Assembly: GCF_010993775.1 (NCBI RefSeq)
Contig: NZ_WOTO01000024.1
Span: 56,072 to 120,071, forward strand
Length of the DNA: 64,000 nt
Direction: 5' to 3'
Origin: Fodinicola feengrottensis
GTDB taxonomy: Bacteria; Actinomycetota; Actinomycetes; Mycobacteriales; HKI-0501
The translations under genes were made by a program, and so were the position numbers. The notes beneath the pieces were generated by a model. It was not told the origin of the DNA. It made no database searches and worked only from the letters and a program-made list of their open reading frames with translations. Positions 18,954 to 29,428 of the stretch are shown piece after piece (positions within the stretch are counted from its first letter, which is position 1; each line of letters starts with the position of its first letter).

Positions 18954-19887
18954 TCAAATCCCCCGACCCGCGGTGTGCGCGAGGTGCAGCACGGTGGCCG
19001 CCGACACGACTCGCGCGCTGACCAGAATCGCCAGGTACGAGCGCTGCTCGGTCGGGTGCAGCCGCAGCGATCGGATCGCCCACCGGCGGGCGTCCGCGCG
19101 CTGCCCGAGTGCCGCGTAGGCGAACGCTTTTTGGCCGTAGATCCGGGAAAGTCCGCGCGAGCTGTTCCGTAGCGCCGGATGCTTGTCGACGCAGTAGTCC
19201 AACGCGTCGATGATCGTCTGCCATCGATCGGCGAAGTACGAACCGCGATGCCACAGCACGTGGACCAGCGGCTCCGGGACCGTACCCACCGAAGAATGCG
19301 CCACCGCCCGCAGCATCCAGTCGTAGTCCTCGGCATAACTGCCGGGCAGTTTTTTCGTCCACCTCACCAATAGGGCGAAGGCCTCGCGGGTCACCAGCAC
19401 TGTCGAGGGGTGCGCCTCCATCACCCGGCGACGGGCCAGCTCGGCCAGCGTGAGGTCCTCCTGGCGCGGGATCCGAACGTGCGTACGCTCCTGTTTTCCC
19501 GTCCCGTAACGGATCTCGATGCCACACACGACAAGGTCGTGGTTGCCCTGCTGCAGCAGCGCGATCTGCCGGCTGAGCTTGTCCGGCCGCCAGCTGTCGT
19601 CGTCGTCGCAGAAAGCCAGCAGCTGCCCCGAACTCGCCGCCACGCCAGCGTTTGCGGGCGCCGGCGAGGCCGGGCGTACGGTCGTTCGCGATGACCACCA
19701 GCGACCGGTCCGGCCCCAGCGGCGCGAACTCCTGCGCCAGCCCGATTTCCGGTTCGCAGCGGTCATAAACGACGACGCATTCGACCGGGCCACAGCAGTC
19801 CTGCGAGAGGATCGATCGTACGGCCGCGCGTAGGAGCTCGGGCCGCCGGTGCGTGGCCACGACGACGCTCGTTGTCAGTGCGGTCAT
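18954..19887 (-). CDS. Family 2 glycosyltransferase
   Basis: GT-A fold enzyme transferring a sugar from a nucleotide donor to the growing lipid-linked repeat unit at the cytoplasmic face. TTSVVVATHRRPELLRAAVR opens the nucleotide-binding fold. GQLLAFCDDDDSWRPDKL holds the DxD metal site and PGSYAEDYDWMLRAVAH the catalytic ED motif. The C-terminal ~100 residues form helices with two tetratricopeptide-like stretches (GQKAFAYAALGQRADARRWA). ATG 19887 abuts the TAG of the Wzz-like gene. One frame break near 19650 divides the N-terminal 70 residues from the rest. Donor and linkage cannot be read from the sequence. Confidence 0.8.
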
Positions 19888-20683
19888 CTATTTCTTGCCT
19901 TTCGTGGTGCGGGTTTTGTTTCCCCAAAGGGATTTTCTGGGGCGACGGGCGCCAGAGTCGGTACGCCGGCGGGCCAGCCCAAGGCCGACCAGTGCGCCGA
20001 GCACGGCCCCCGAAGCTGGCGCGGTCGGCCGGTTGGCGTCGCCGTCCGCGCTCACCTGCGGCCCGCGCAGTTCCTCGCCCGGATAGGCGCTGAGGTTCGC
20101 GCTGTTGACCATCGCGGTCTGCAGTTGGCCAATACGGTTGTAAAGCTGCTGCGGGCCGCTTTTCCGGCCGGCGTCTTGGGAGTCGCGGCGAGTTCGACGG
20201 TGAGCCGGTCGACATTGCCACCCAGTCCGGCGATCGCGGTGGTTTGCCGTTGACTGAGAAATGCCTGCCGAGCGGCCAAATATCCGGTGGCCGCGGCTCG
20301 TACGCCAGCGCTGGCCCCGCTGGCCGAACCGGACCGGTAGCCGATGGTGAGAACCTTCGTGCCCGGCACCGCGCCCCACCTCCAGCCGGTCGGCCGGATC
20401 GGGATCGCCGGTGGCCCGGATGATGCCGGCCAGTACGCCGGTCTGCGTCACCCGGCGAGCCTCGGTGTCGACGGTGATCCACTTCGGCGTGCCGTCGCCG
20501 GGCGGCGCCACCGTGACCGGCGCGTCGGCGACGAAAACCGTGACGGTGGCCCGAAAGGTGGCCGGCTGGGGCCAGCAGGACAGCGGCGCCGACGAGGAGC
20601 CCGGCCAGTGCGCCGCCCAGGACGACGGCCCCGCCGCGACGCGAGATCCGCAGGTAGTCGGCGACCGGGACGCTCGGATTCAT
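19888..20683 (-). CDS. Wzz-like polysaccharide co-polymerase or chain-length protein
   Basis: Small membrane protein with a helix close to each end. MNPSVPVADYLRISRRGGAV leads into a first hydrophobic segment (VVLGGALAGLLVGAAVLL). The external portion contains WITVDTEARRVTQTGVLAGI and TKVLTIGYRSGSASGA. The second helix is ASGAVLGALVGLGLARRR, with a basic tail (RKSLWGNKTRTTKGKK). The layout matches short Wzz proteins without a kinase domain. The start overlaps the sulfotransferase stop (ATGA). Three frames are needed, with breaks near 20510, 20370 and 20150. Together with the longer Wzz protein downstream, it implies two chain-length regulators in one operon. Confidence 0.65.
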
Positions 20684-21564
20684 CGTCGCCAGCTCGGAAC
20701 ATCGCCGAGAAACTCGACCAGCTCCTGATCGGCCGCCTCGAATCCGTTCATCAGACGCTGCCGAAGATCGGTCGGCAGCGGCCGGCCCGGCCGGGCGTTG
20801 AGTTTCGGGAAAACCTCGGGGATCCACACCGGCAGGCCGAGCCATTCCTGCAGGCGTACGAACTGTTTCTCCGGTTCCGCGAAGAAAGCGTCCGCGTCCA
20901 GCGTGAACAGCCGGTCGGGGCTCACCGCGTCCCGCAGCCGGCGCAGCTGCGGGGTGTAAAGGCTGCGCCGGGCGTAGGCGTGGTGCCGGTGGCCGAAGCT
21001 CTGGTAAGCCGGATCCTCCCGGATGCGGTGCTCTTCCCCCAAAAGCCGCTCGTCCTCGAGCTCAAGCGCGCGACCGAAGTCCGCCTCGGTCTCAAAGCCA
21101 CGGGCGAATTCGTGCCGGTACGCCGAATAGGCCCGCTCGACCGGGTCGCGTACCAGCGCGACCAGCCGGGTTTCGGGCAGGTCACGGGCAATCCGGCCGG
21201 CTGCGAGCGGGTGGAACATGTAGTAGCCGGAGGACTCGAAGGTGACCGGCTCGGCGGAGTGCGTCCGCGCCCGGGCCAGCGACCGGACCGGGAAGTGACC
21301 CCGATACCAGGACCAGCCGCGGTCGTACCAGAGGTCGAAGAAGTTGGTGCCCTTGTGGAAAAGTGGCGGGCTGATGATCGCCGGATGTCCGCTCAGCAGC
21401 CGGTGCAGGGTGGTGGTGCCAGCACGTTGCGCGCCCACCACCAGGAAAGTCGGCAGCAGCCGTACGGCCGGAGTGAGCCGGCCGACCGAGCGGACCATTT
21501 TCTGGCCGGCGGCCCGCATCGGAGCTGGCGCGGAGCGCCGCAGGCGGGGGAGCAGAGCGGTCAT
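20680..21564 (-). CDS. PAPS-dependent sulfotransferase family protein
   Basis: 294 residues in one frame. TFLVVGAQRAGTTTLHRLLS is the 5'-phosphosulfate-binding loop, with Arg in place of the usual Lys. RLVALVRDPVERAYSAYRHE is the 3'-phosphate-binding motif with conserved Arg and Ser. The C-terminal QEWLGLPVWIPEVFP and following helix are typical of the heparan-sulfate/carbohydrate sulfotransferase group. It would transfer sulfate from PAPS to a hydroxyl of the exported glycan, presumably before flipping. PAPS could come from the APS kinase encoded at 34828-36092. Both ends overlap neighbours by 4 bases. The acceptor is inferred from context only. Confidence 0.8.
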   Translation of the reverse strand: MTALLPRLRRSAPAPMRAAGQKMVRSVGRLTPAVRLLPTFLVVGAQRAGTTTLHRLLSGHPAIISPPLFHKGTNFFDLWYDRGWSWYRGHFPVRSLARARTHSAEPVTFESSGYYMFHPLAAGRIARDLPETRLVALVRDPVERAYSAYRHEFARGFETEADFGRALELEDERLLGEEHRIREDPAYQSFGHRHHAYARRSLYTPQLRRLRDAVSPDRLFTLDADAFFAEPEKQFVRLQEWLGLPVWIPEVFPKLNARPGRPLPTDLRQRLMNGFEAADQELVEFLGDVPSWRR

Positions 21565-22870
21565 CGGCACCGTCCTTGGACATCTGGTTCCACCGAGCCG
21601 GCGCGCCGGCCGGCGATCCGCAGCATCAGCCGGGCCTGCTCGCGCAGCGGCGCCCCGGTGGCGGCCTGCGCCGCATAGAGATAGCGGGCCGCGATAGTGG
21701 CCGTGTAGAGCGTGCCAATCAGGTCGCCGTCCGGCCCGAGCCGCTGCCCGGCGAGCGTCACCGCGCGCTCGATCACCGGCGCGCTGATGCCGTGCCGCTG
21801 GGCGGCCGCCTGCACCAGGAAATGCATCAGGTCGAAGCCGACCGGTACGCCGGTGTCGAACCGTTCCCAGTCCCACAGCCCGACCTGCTGGCCGCGTACC
21901 GACATGTTCCACGGCGTCCAGTCGCCGTGCCAGCCGCCCAATGGCAGCCGCACGTCCGCGCAGCGATTGGCGATCTTCTCCAGCGCGAGCCGCAGCTCCT
22001 CGGCGTGGTGCCCGTCGGTCAGCGTGTCGACGGTTTCCCGCAGTCGTACGAAAAGTGGGCTGTCGGCGACCGGGCACACGCCGCTGTCGAAGCCGGCGGC
22101 CAGCTCCGCCATCGCCGCGACCGGTGGTCCGCTGGGCCGGCCGAGCCGGGGCCGGCTGGCCGCCGGCACCGGGGAGACCACCAGCAATCGCAGGTCGCGC
22201 CAGCCGCCGTCGTGCACGACCGTCGGCGTCCGTAGCCGCTGCCAGCAACGGCTGGTCACCTCGCGCAGCGCGCGCGCGCTTCGCGCTCTACCAACTGCCG
22301 TGAGATCGGGCCGTCGCCGACCTTCACGAAGGCCACTGTCCGGCCGGTCCGGTCGAAGACCTGCAGAACCGGCGGCTTCTGGTTCGCCCGCAGCGCGCCG
22401 ACCCCGATGCTGACCAGCACCGGCATGCCCAGCAGCTCGGACAGGTGGGTCTCGATGTTCTCCGCGCAGTGCCCGGCCGAGCTGATCCGCAGCCGGTCCG
22501 CGAGCAGCCGGCCGGCGCCGGGTAGCCGGAGCGCGAGGCCAGCGGCCAGCCGGGTCAGGTGTTCGGTACGGCTCAGGCCCGCGCTGAACCGGCGGACCGC
22601 GCCGGACGCGGCTCGCGGCAGGTCGGCCGGCACCAGCATCCGCGGTTCCCGGACATTGGGCACGAAGGCCAGCTCGCGAACCGGCCGCCGGTCCGACGGC
22701 AGTGGCGTACGACGCGATGCCACCTCGACCCGCGACGGCTCCGGCCACAGCCGGCGAGCCACCCGGGCCAGGTCCACGGCGGCTCGGTTCGACAGCCGCT
22801 CGTCGAGGATCGCGATCGCTGGACTGTCCGGCAGTGCGGCGAGCCCGATGTCCGCGTCGATGTCGCTCAC
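21561..22870 (-). CDS. APH-fold phosphotransferase-like protein
   Basis: About 436 residues. The last ~190 residues have the aminoglycoside/choline-kinase fold: LPLGGWHGDWTPWNMSV is the catalytic loop (HGDxxxxN) and QVGLWDWERFDTGVP the metal-binding DxD-like motif (WDWE). KPPVLQVFDRTGRTVAFVKV should supply the ATP-contacting lysine. The N-terminal ~150 residues (LARVARRLWPEPSRVEVASR and following) are not recognised. GTG 22870 lies after GAGGGGG. A single break near 22265 joins two frames. In an exopolysaccharide operon it may phosphorylate a sugar, polyol or lipid end group. An aminoglycoside role is unlikely given the context. Confidence 0.65.
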
Positions 22871-22873
22871 CTC

Positions 22874-24357
22874 TCACCCCCTCACTCCGGTCAGCCGGCG
22901 AGGCTTCGTACGGGTGGAGGTCCCAGTGTTCGAGGGCATTGCGGCATCCCCATTCGCCGGAACTGTGGTGCCTCGATGTACTTGAAGCGGTATTGCAGTG
23001 TTTTCGAGTATTTTGCCCTGTCCGATTCCAGCTCTTCGCTCGGCCCGCCAGGCCAGCCCCAGAGCGAGCATCAGGGTGAAGACCGGCGGGCCGAGAACGT
23101 CGTACACGAACATCTCGATCCCGAAGAAAATCAGCAGCGCGAGCGCGATGACCGCCATCGGATCTCGGCTCCGGTACGCGTACCGGCCGCGGATCAGCAG
23201 GAACGCCAGGAAGAGCAGGGTGCCGATCAGGCCCTGCGAGAACAGCAGCAGCCACAGGTGGCCCTGGGTGCCCAGCGGCGGCACCGCGCAGGCGGGGCAG
23301 TCGGGCGTGCCGGAGCCGGCGATCGAGAAGAAGTTGCCCTGCACGTCCCGGGTGTTGCCGAAGCCCAGCAGCGGCGAGCCCCGCATCATCGAATCGACGG
23401 TGGCGACCGCGAGCGCGGATCGCCGGTTGTTGCTGTGCGGGTGCTGCAGCCGTTCGTTGATCAGCTCGCCGAGCGGCGAGACGACGACGAGCAGGGCCAC
23501 CACCAACACGGCGCTGACGGCCGCTCCCACCACCCAGGTCCGGCCGGCCCGGGCGAGCTGGAAGATCGCGTACGCGACGCCGACCGCCAGCGCGATCCAG
23601 AGCCCGCGGTTCAGCGAGTAGACGACGGGAACGGCCGCTGTCGCGAGGACGAGCGGTGCCACGTACCGGCGCCAACCGGAGTTTTTTTGCGGCACCACGA
23701 ATAAAGGAAGAATGGCAGGAAAAACGACAGGTTGGCGCCCCAGGAGTTGACGTACGTGAACGGCGCTTTTGGTCGAGGCTCGACATATCCGAGCACGTTC
23801 TGCACCTCAGCGCTGGCCGGGTGCACGATCACGTGCATGAATTCCTTGCTGGACACCGAATGTGGCAGCAACATTTCCAGCGGGGAACGGAATTCCAGGT
23901 GTGGTGCCACCACACCGAGCAGTCCGCCGATGGTGGTGACCACGAACATGTAGCCCAGCAGCCGAGAAATCCGCAGGTCGCTGACGGTTTTCTCTTCGGT
24001 GTTCCCGATGTACAGCAGTGCGACGGTCACCGCCGCGTACCAGAGCACCCGGTAGCCGAAGGTCAGCGGCGAACCCGGCTCGGGCACGGCCCCGGGCGCG
24101 TACGTCGTCAGGACGGCGGCGCTGGCCACCACCACGGCGAGGAACAGCAGCCACCAACCGAAAACCGCGCGCGGCGCCAGCAGCCGCCGCCAGCCGGTGC
24201 GTTTGAGCAGGCTCACCGCCAGCGGCACCGCCGCCAGCAGGAACACGAACTCGCCGACCCCGAGCGCCCACCAGAGCGGGTAGCCGAGGAAGGCCACCGA
24301 CAGTGGCCAGCCCGCCGGCAGTGACCGCCGTCGTGTCGTACGCACATCCGCCCCCAC
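22874..24357 (-). CDS. Wzy/O-antigen ligase-like membrane polymerase
   Basis: Polytopic membrane protein of about 495 residues with roughly 10-12 helices, including PLWWALGVGEFVFLLAAVPL, LGYMFVVTTIGGLLGVVAP, WIALAVGVAYAIFQLARAG and HLWLLLFSQGLIGTLLFLAF. A large outer loop (GLGFGNTRDVQGNFFSIAG-type residues with CPAC) precedes the last helices, as in Wzy and WaaL proteins. GTG 24357 is the first gene of the eight-gene operon. The break falls in a T-run at about 23681-23687. It should polymerise flipped repeat units or ligate chains outside the membrane. The four Cys-spaced residues CPAC in the loop are unusual. Confidence 0.75.
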
Positions 24358-24516
24358 AGGTCGCCGTTGGCCATAGGTCCGCCGGCGGGAGAGCCTACGC
24401 GACCCGCCGGGTCGCTCCGAGTAGTGTGCACGACACTACGTACTCTGGCCGCGACGGTGAGTGGATAATATTTGCCGTCAAGCCGGGCGAGTTGGGCAAC
24501 GTGCGGAGGAGTCACT
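24358..24516. promoter_or_regulatory. Divergent promoter region of the exopolysaccharide locus, with dyad
   Basis: 159 bases separate the minus-strand operon from the + strand genes. GTAGTGT-GCACG-ACACTAC (24421-24439) is a perfect 7-base dyad that extends loosely through GAGTA and TACTC. One regulator bound here could control both directions. No consensus -10/-35 was placed with confidence. Confidence 0.5.
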
Positions 24517-26474
24517 GTGGACGATCGATCGCGCAGCGTGTTCGGCAGCTGGGCTCGCCGGGTGTTCACCGCCCTGGTGGCGCTCACCTGCGCGGCCTCG
24601 GTCGTCGGCGGCCTCGCGACCCGCGACCGCCGCACACGCCTCGCAGGCGGCGCAGGGCAAGGTCGTCAGCGCCGGCCCGGCGTCGTACACCCCGAACGTG
24701 TTGGACGGTCAGGTCGACTCGATCGCGCAGGTGGGCGGCACGGTCATCCTCGGCGGCACGTTCACCCAGGCGCAGAACGCCGGCGGTGGCGCCAAAGTGA
24801 CCCGCCAGCACCTGCTCGCCTTCAATGCCACCACCGGCGCGCTCAGCGCGTTCAACCCCGGCACCGACGGCGAGGTCACCAAGGTGCAGTCGGCCGGCGA
24901 CGGCCAGACGGTTTACGTCGGCGGCTATTTCAAGACCGTCCGTGGCGTCGCCCGGCCGGGCCTGGCCCGCGTACGGCTGAGCGACGGCGCGGTGATGGGC
25001 GGTTTCACGCCCAGCCTCGATGGCGGCGTCACCGACTTGAAACTGGTCGGCGGTCGGCTCTGGGTAGCCGGCCGATTCACCAAGGTCGGTGGGGGTGGCG
25101 CAGCCGGCGCTGGCCACCGTCAACCCGACCACCGGCGCTTATTTGCCGTACATGAGCCTGAAATTCGCCGAGCCGCAGGACGGCGCGCCGCTGCAGGTGA
25201 CCAAAATGGACGTCAATCCGGCCGGCACCCGGCTGGTCGCGGTGGGCAGTTTCAACACGATCAACGGCTACGCCCGGGCCCAGATCGCGCAGTTGACGAC
25301 CACCGGCTCGCAGGCCGGATTGGCCTGGTGGGCCACCGATTTCTACGACCAGGCCTGTGACGACGAGTTCCCGTCGATCATGCGCAACGTCAGCTTTTCG
25401 CCGGACGGCGGCTATTTCGTGGTCGTCACCACCGGCGGCCCGCGTGGCCCCGACTCACCTTGTGACGAGTCGGCTCGCTGGGAAACGTCCTCGACCGGCG
25501 GTGGCCTGCGGCCCAGCTGGGTGGACTTCACCGGCGGCGACACGGCCTATTCGGTGGTGGTGACCGGCACCGCGATCTATCTTGGTGGGCATTTTCGCTG
25601 GGAGAACAACCCGAACGGCAACAACGCGGAGGCCGCCGGCGCGGTGTCCCCGCCGGGCATCTCCGCACTCGACCCGTCCAACGGCCTGCCCTTCACGTGG
25701 AATCCGACCAGGAATCCGCTCGGTGTCGGCGTGTTGGACCTGCTCGCGACTTCTGCTGGGCTGTGGGTGGCCAGCGACACCGACCACATCGCCAACCAAT
25801 ATCACGCCCGGATCGCTTTCATGCCGCTCAGTGGTGGCTTTTCGGTACGGGGAACGGCTGCTCCGGGCCTGCCTGCCAAGGTTTACAAGCAGGGTGGCTC
25901 GAATCCGTACGCGAGCGGCAGCTTCACGTTTAACGGCAGCAAAATCACCCAGACGATGGGTGGCGCCGGTGGCGGGATCAACTGGTCCGACGTACGCGGC
26001 TCGTTCATGCTGAACGGCCAAGTCTACATCGGACAGTCGAATGGGCAGCTGGTCCGCCGGGCGTTTGGCGGTGGCGCATTCGGTGGCCAGGTGGGCGTGA
26101 CCGGCGCGGACCGGGTGGTCGCCGACCAGGACTGGCACCAGGACGTACAGTCGATCACCTCGATGTATTTCCATCAGGGCCGGCTTTATTACACGCTGGC
26201 TGGCCAGAATCAGCTCTATTACCGGTATTTCACCGCCCAGAGTGACGTGGTCGGCGCGCTCCGGTTCACCGCCGGCACGAGTTCGGCTTTCGGGCAGGTG
26301 AAATCCGGTTTCTACGCGGGCGGACGTTACTGCTATTCGGTGAGTTCGGACGCCAACCTGCGCTGCATGTCCGTGTCGTACGGCACGGTCACCTCCGGAC
26401 CGGCCGTGGTGTCCGGGCCCGGCGTGGACGGCCGCAACTGGCAGTCGTCCGCGATGTTCGCCTTCCAGACGTAA
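24517..26474 (+). CDS. Secreted beta-propeller protein (delta-60/DUF5122-like repeats)
   Basis: GTG 24517 is fixed by GGAGGAG just upstream and opens a signal peptide (ARRVFTALVALTCAASVVGG). The mature protein repeats a pattern such as TVYVGGYFKTVRGVARPGLA, LVAVGSFNTINGYARAQIAQ and AIYLGGHFRWEN, the GGxF signature of Kelch/delta-60 propellers. Length is about 650 residues. Frame breaks occur near 24625 and 25090. The C-terminal half keeps strands like VKSGFYAGGRYCYSV. It is divergent from the exopolysaccharide operon and followed by a glycosyltransferase gene. It may act outside in glycan binding or assembly; no catalytic residues were recognised. Confidence 0.7.
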
Positions 26475-26485
26475 CAGGTGTTGTG

Positions 26486-27339
26486 ATGGCTTCTTCGACG
26501 CTGCCTCCGATCGGACCGTCGGCTGTGCCTTCGGCCCGGACCGGCCAGATTTCCCCGGTGCCGCGACTGCCGGACGAGGCCGAGCCGGCCCGCGTACCGG
26601 TCGGCCCGTTCTCGGTGGTCGACCTGCCCCGACTGCCGCTGGCCGACTACATCGCCCGGTCCGCGGTCGCCGCGGTGCCATCCCGGCCGTATTTGGCCTT
26701 CGCCTTGCATGTTGGCGGCCTTAACCACCGCACTGACGCCGATTTCGTGGCGTCCATGCGAAAGGCCGACGTGATCTACGCCGACGGCGCTTCGGTGGTC
26801 GGACTGGCCCGACTGGCCGGCGCCCGCGTCATCGGCCGGTCGGTGACCACCGACCTCGGCTGGGACGTGTTGCGCCGCTTGGAAACCCGGCAGGGCCGGC
26901 CGCTGCGGCTGGCTCTGATCGGCGGCCCGATCGGCCTCGCCGGCGAGGCCGGGGCGGTGCTCGCCGAGAAAAACTGCGGGCACAGATCGTGGTTGCCGAA
27001 CACGGCTACCAGCCGGACTGGGCCCCGGTGGTCAACCGGCTCCGCGCCGCCCGCCCGGACGCGCTCATCGTCGGCCTCGGCGCGCCCGCCGAGATGCGCT
27101 GGGTGATGCAGTGGCTCGACCGCCTGCCGCCCACGCTCGTGCTCACCTGCGGCGGCTGGTTCGGCTTCCTCGCCGGCAACGAGCGCCGCGCACCCGCCTT
27201 CATGCGCGCCGCCGGGATGGAATGGGTGGCCCGGATCGCCCAGGCCCCCGCCCGCCTCGCCCCCCGGTACGCCCGCGGCGCCCTCTCCACCGCCGCCCTC
27301 GCTGCCGCCTGCCTCCGCTCCCGGTTTTCCTCCTCCTAA
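26486..27339 (+). CDS. WecG/TagA/CpsF-family glycosyltransferase
   Basis: Family 26 glycosyltransferase (UDP-N-acetylmannosamine type or related), membrane-associated, adding a sugar to a lipid-linked acceptor. The conserved segments are present: YADGASVVGLARLAGARVIG with the catalytic Asp, LRLALIGGPIGLAGEAGAVL, ALIVGLGAPAEMRWVMQWLD and LVLTCGGWFGFLAGNERRAP. A non-conserved Pro/Ser-rich N-terminus of about 50 residues precedes them. ATG 26486 and GTG 26483 are both possible starts, 12 or 9 bases past the propeller stop. A break near 26975 joins two frames. As WecG-type enzymes often act second in repeat-unit synthesis, it probably feeds the divergent Wzx/Wzy operon. Confidence 0.8.
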
Positions 27340-27404
27340 CTCACAGTCACCCTCCCGCCGTTTTGTCCGCAACGCTGATGCGCCCCGATCCCACGGCCCG
27401 ACGC

Positions 27405-27463
27405 CGAGTGCGGGACTTTAACCCGCACTCGACGTCGAGTGCGGCACAAAATCCCGCACTCGA
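27405..27463. repeat. Two tandem hairpins with an alternative central palindrome
   Basis: CGAGTGCGGG (27405-27414) pairs with CCCGCACTCG (27422-27431). TCGAGTGCGG (27435-27444) pairs with CCGCACTCGA (27454-27463). The inner arms also form a perfect 22-base palindrome at 27423-27444, so two mutually exclusive folds exist. It lies 65 bases past the WecG stop and could terminate transcription, but no U-run follows. Confidence 0.7.
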
Positions 27464-27482
27464 CGAAAACCCAGCCGCACCG

Positions 27483-27605
27483 CTGGCCAAACTCGGCATG
27501 TCGTACGAGGGCCAACTGCGGGAGAACGTCCTCGCTCGCGAGGGCTGGCGGGACTCGGACCTCTACAGCGTGCTGGAATACGAGTGGCGAGGCGGCTGGC
27601 GCTAG
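27483..27605 (+). pseudogene. C-terminal remnant of a GNAT acetyltransferase
   Basis: The 40 residues LAKLGMSYEGQLRENVLARE followed by GWRDSDLYSVLEYEWRGGWR match the end of RimJ/RimL-like GNAT acetyltransferases (AEKLGFxxEGxLRxxxxxxGxWxDxxxYSIL pattern). No acetyl-CoA-binding N-terminal part precedes it; the upstream bases are the tandem hairpins. I read it as a truncated relic. A short separate protein starting at ATG 27499 is possible but less likely. Confidence 0.65.
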
Positions 27606-27657
27606 TGTGATGGGTGCCACGGGTCGTGGGTCTCGTTGGTAAACATGGGATGCGTTA

Positions 27658-27687
27658 TTGACCCGCATCGGGCACGGAATGTGTATT
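27658..27687 (+). promoter_or_regulatory. Candidate sigma-A-type promoter for the sugar porter
   Basis: TTGACC (27658-27663), an 18-base spacer and TGTATT (27682-27687) fit a vegetative promoter, about 200 bases upstream of the transporter start. The long leader between them holds no recognised riboswitch. Confidence 0.4.
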
Positions 27688-27889
27688 CATGTATCTGAAT
27701 TGTGTTCATATTCAAGAATTACTTCGCCCTGGCATCTTGTCTTCAGGTCTGTGTCATGTGACCGTTGGCACAGCCCAAGCGTGGACGGCGTGTACGACTC
27801 ACCGTTCGTGATGGCATCGGCACTATCTGGCACCCGGGGCGGCCGTACGTCCACCGGGCAGCGGAACGAGAGACGAGGGCGGATTCGAC

Positions 27890-29277
27890 GTGCAACAAGC
27901 GACGGCTGCGCCAGCGAGGCGCTTATTCACCAGCACCTGGCTGTTCTATTTCTTCGGAGCCCTGGGCGGCATCCTTTTCGGCTATGACCTTGGCGTTATC
28001 TCTGGTGTCTTGTTGTTCGTCAACAAGATCTGGAAGTTGGGTACGTTCGAACAGGGCGTGGTCGGCGGCTGCCTGGCCGCCGGCGCGGTGGTCGGCGCGA
28101 TTTTCGCCGGCCGTCTGACCGACCGCCTCGGCCGCCGCCAGACGATCATGCTGGCCGCGGTGATCTTCGCGCTGGGCACTCTGGGCTGTACGTTCGCGCC
28201 GAACGTGACGGTCCTGGTGATCTCCCGGTTCATCGTCGGCATCGCCGTCGGCTGCTCGTCGGCCACCGTGCCGACGTACCTGTCCGAGCTCGCCCCGGCC
28301 CGGATCCGTGGCGCTCTCTCGACCCTGAACCAGCTGATGATCGTCTCCGGCATCCTGCTGGCTTACATCGTCGTCGACTGGGCTCTGACCCCGTCGGCCA
28401 ACTGGCGCGCGATGTTCGCCGCCGCGCTGATTCCCGCGGTTGTTCTTTTCCTTGGCATGCTGGGTATGCCCGAGACGCCCCGCTGGTTGCTCAAGGCCGG
28501 CCGCGACGATGAGGCCCGTTCGGTGCTCGCGAGTACGAACAGGGCCGGCGACGTGGAGGCCGAGCTGGCCAACATCCGCGAGGTGATCCAGCTCGACTCC
28601 GAGCGGCAGGGCCGGTTGCGTGACCTGGTCACGAAATGGGCCAAGCCGGCACTGATCGTCGCCTTGCTGCTGGCCGTCGGTCAGCAACTGTCCGGTGTCA
28701 ACGCGATCAACATCTACGCACCGCAGATGTTCACCAACCTCGGCTTCACCAACGGCACCTCACCTCCCTGCTCGCCGCGATCGTGCTCGGCGCGGTCAAG
28801 GTCGCGTTCACCGCGTGGGTCATCTTCATGGTCGACCGCTGGGGCCGCAAACCGTTGCTGTTGCTGGGAAGTGCGTGCATGGCACTGACCCTCGGGCTGC
28901 TCGGAGTGGCCATTCTGGTCATCCACAACCACACCGCCGTCGGCCTGACCACACTCATTCTGCTGATCATCTACCTGGCCGGCTACGAACTCGGCTGGGG
29001 CGCGGTGGTCTGGGTCATGATGGCCGAGGTCTTCCCGCTCAAGGTTCGTGGCATCGGCATGGGCACGAGCAGCGTCGCACTGTGGGCGGCCACCTTCGCC
29101 ATCACGTTCATTTTCCCAGCGATGAACAAGGGCCTCGGCCTGTCCAACTCGGTGTTCATCTTCGCCGCGATCAGCGTGGTCCTGTTCTTCCTCGTCCAGC
29201 GCATCGTCCCGGAAACCAAGGGCCGCAGCCTGGAGGAAATCGAACTCGACCTCCGTGCTCGTACTGGCGGTCGTTAA
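27890..29277 (+). CDS. Sugar-porter family MFS transporter
   Basis: Twelve-helix proton-coupled sugar importer resembling XylE, GalP and AraE. The N-terminal half has ALGGILFGYDLGVISGVLLF, motif A GRLTDRLGRRQTIML and the sugar-porter motif PETPRWLLKAGR. The C-terminal half has VGQQLSGVNAINIYAP (substrate-site Gln and Asn residues), MVDRWGRKPLLL and the closing PETKGRSLEEIELDLRARTG. GTG 27890 is preceded by GAGGG. A break near 28770 joins two frames, and corrected length is about 460 residues. It is a monocistronic unit with its own promoter and terminator. The preferred sugar cannot be read reliably. Confidence 0.9.
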
Positions 29278-29290
29278 CCATCCCAAAGAC

Positions 29291-29331
29291 AAGTGGTGGG
29301 CACCGTGATCCCCCTCCGGTGCTCACCACTT
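29291..29331 (+). terminator. Intrinsic terminator of the sugar porter gene
   Basis: AAGTGGTGGGCACCG pairs with CGGTGCTCACCACTT (one wobble), with an 11-base loop and then TTCTTT. It starts 14 bases past the stop codon. Confidence 0.85.
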
Positions 29332-29428
29332 TCTTTATGCGTACGTTCTTGTGATCGCGGCAGACGTTAGAGCACACACCACCGACATTTTTCAAGCGAG
29401 AAAAGGGAACCTGTGCGAATGTCGAATG

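Noticed and set aside
22559..23704. 381-residue + strand frame opposite the polymerase gene
   Set aside because: Arg/Gln/Gly-rich antisense shadow of a membrane-protein gene with clear helices.
27400..27470. CRISPR-like array
   Set aside because: The repeated GAGTGCGG units are inverted arms of two hairpins, not regularly spaced direct repeats with unique spacers.
27606..27889. Riboswitch upstream of the sugar porter
   Set aside because: No recognised aptamer pattern or terminator/antiterminator pair could be drawn in the long leader.
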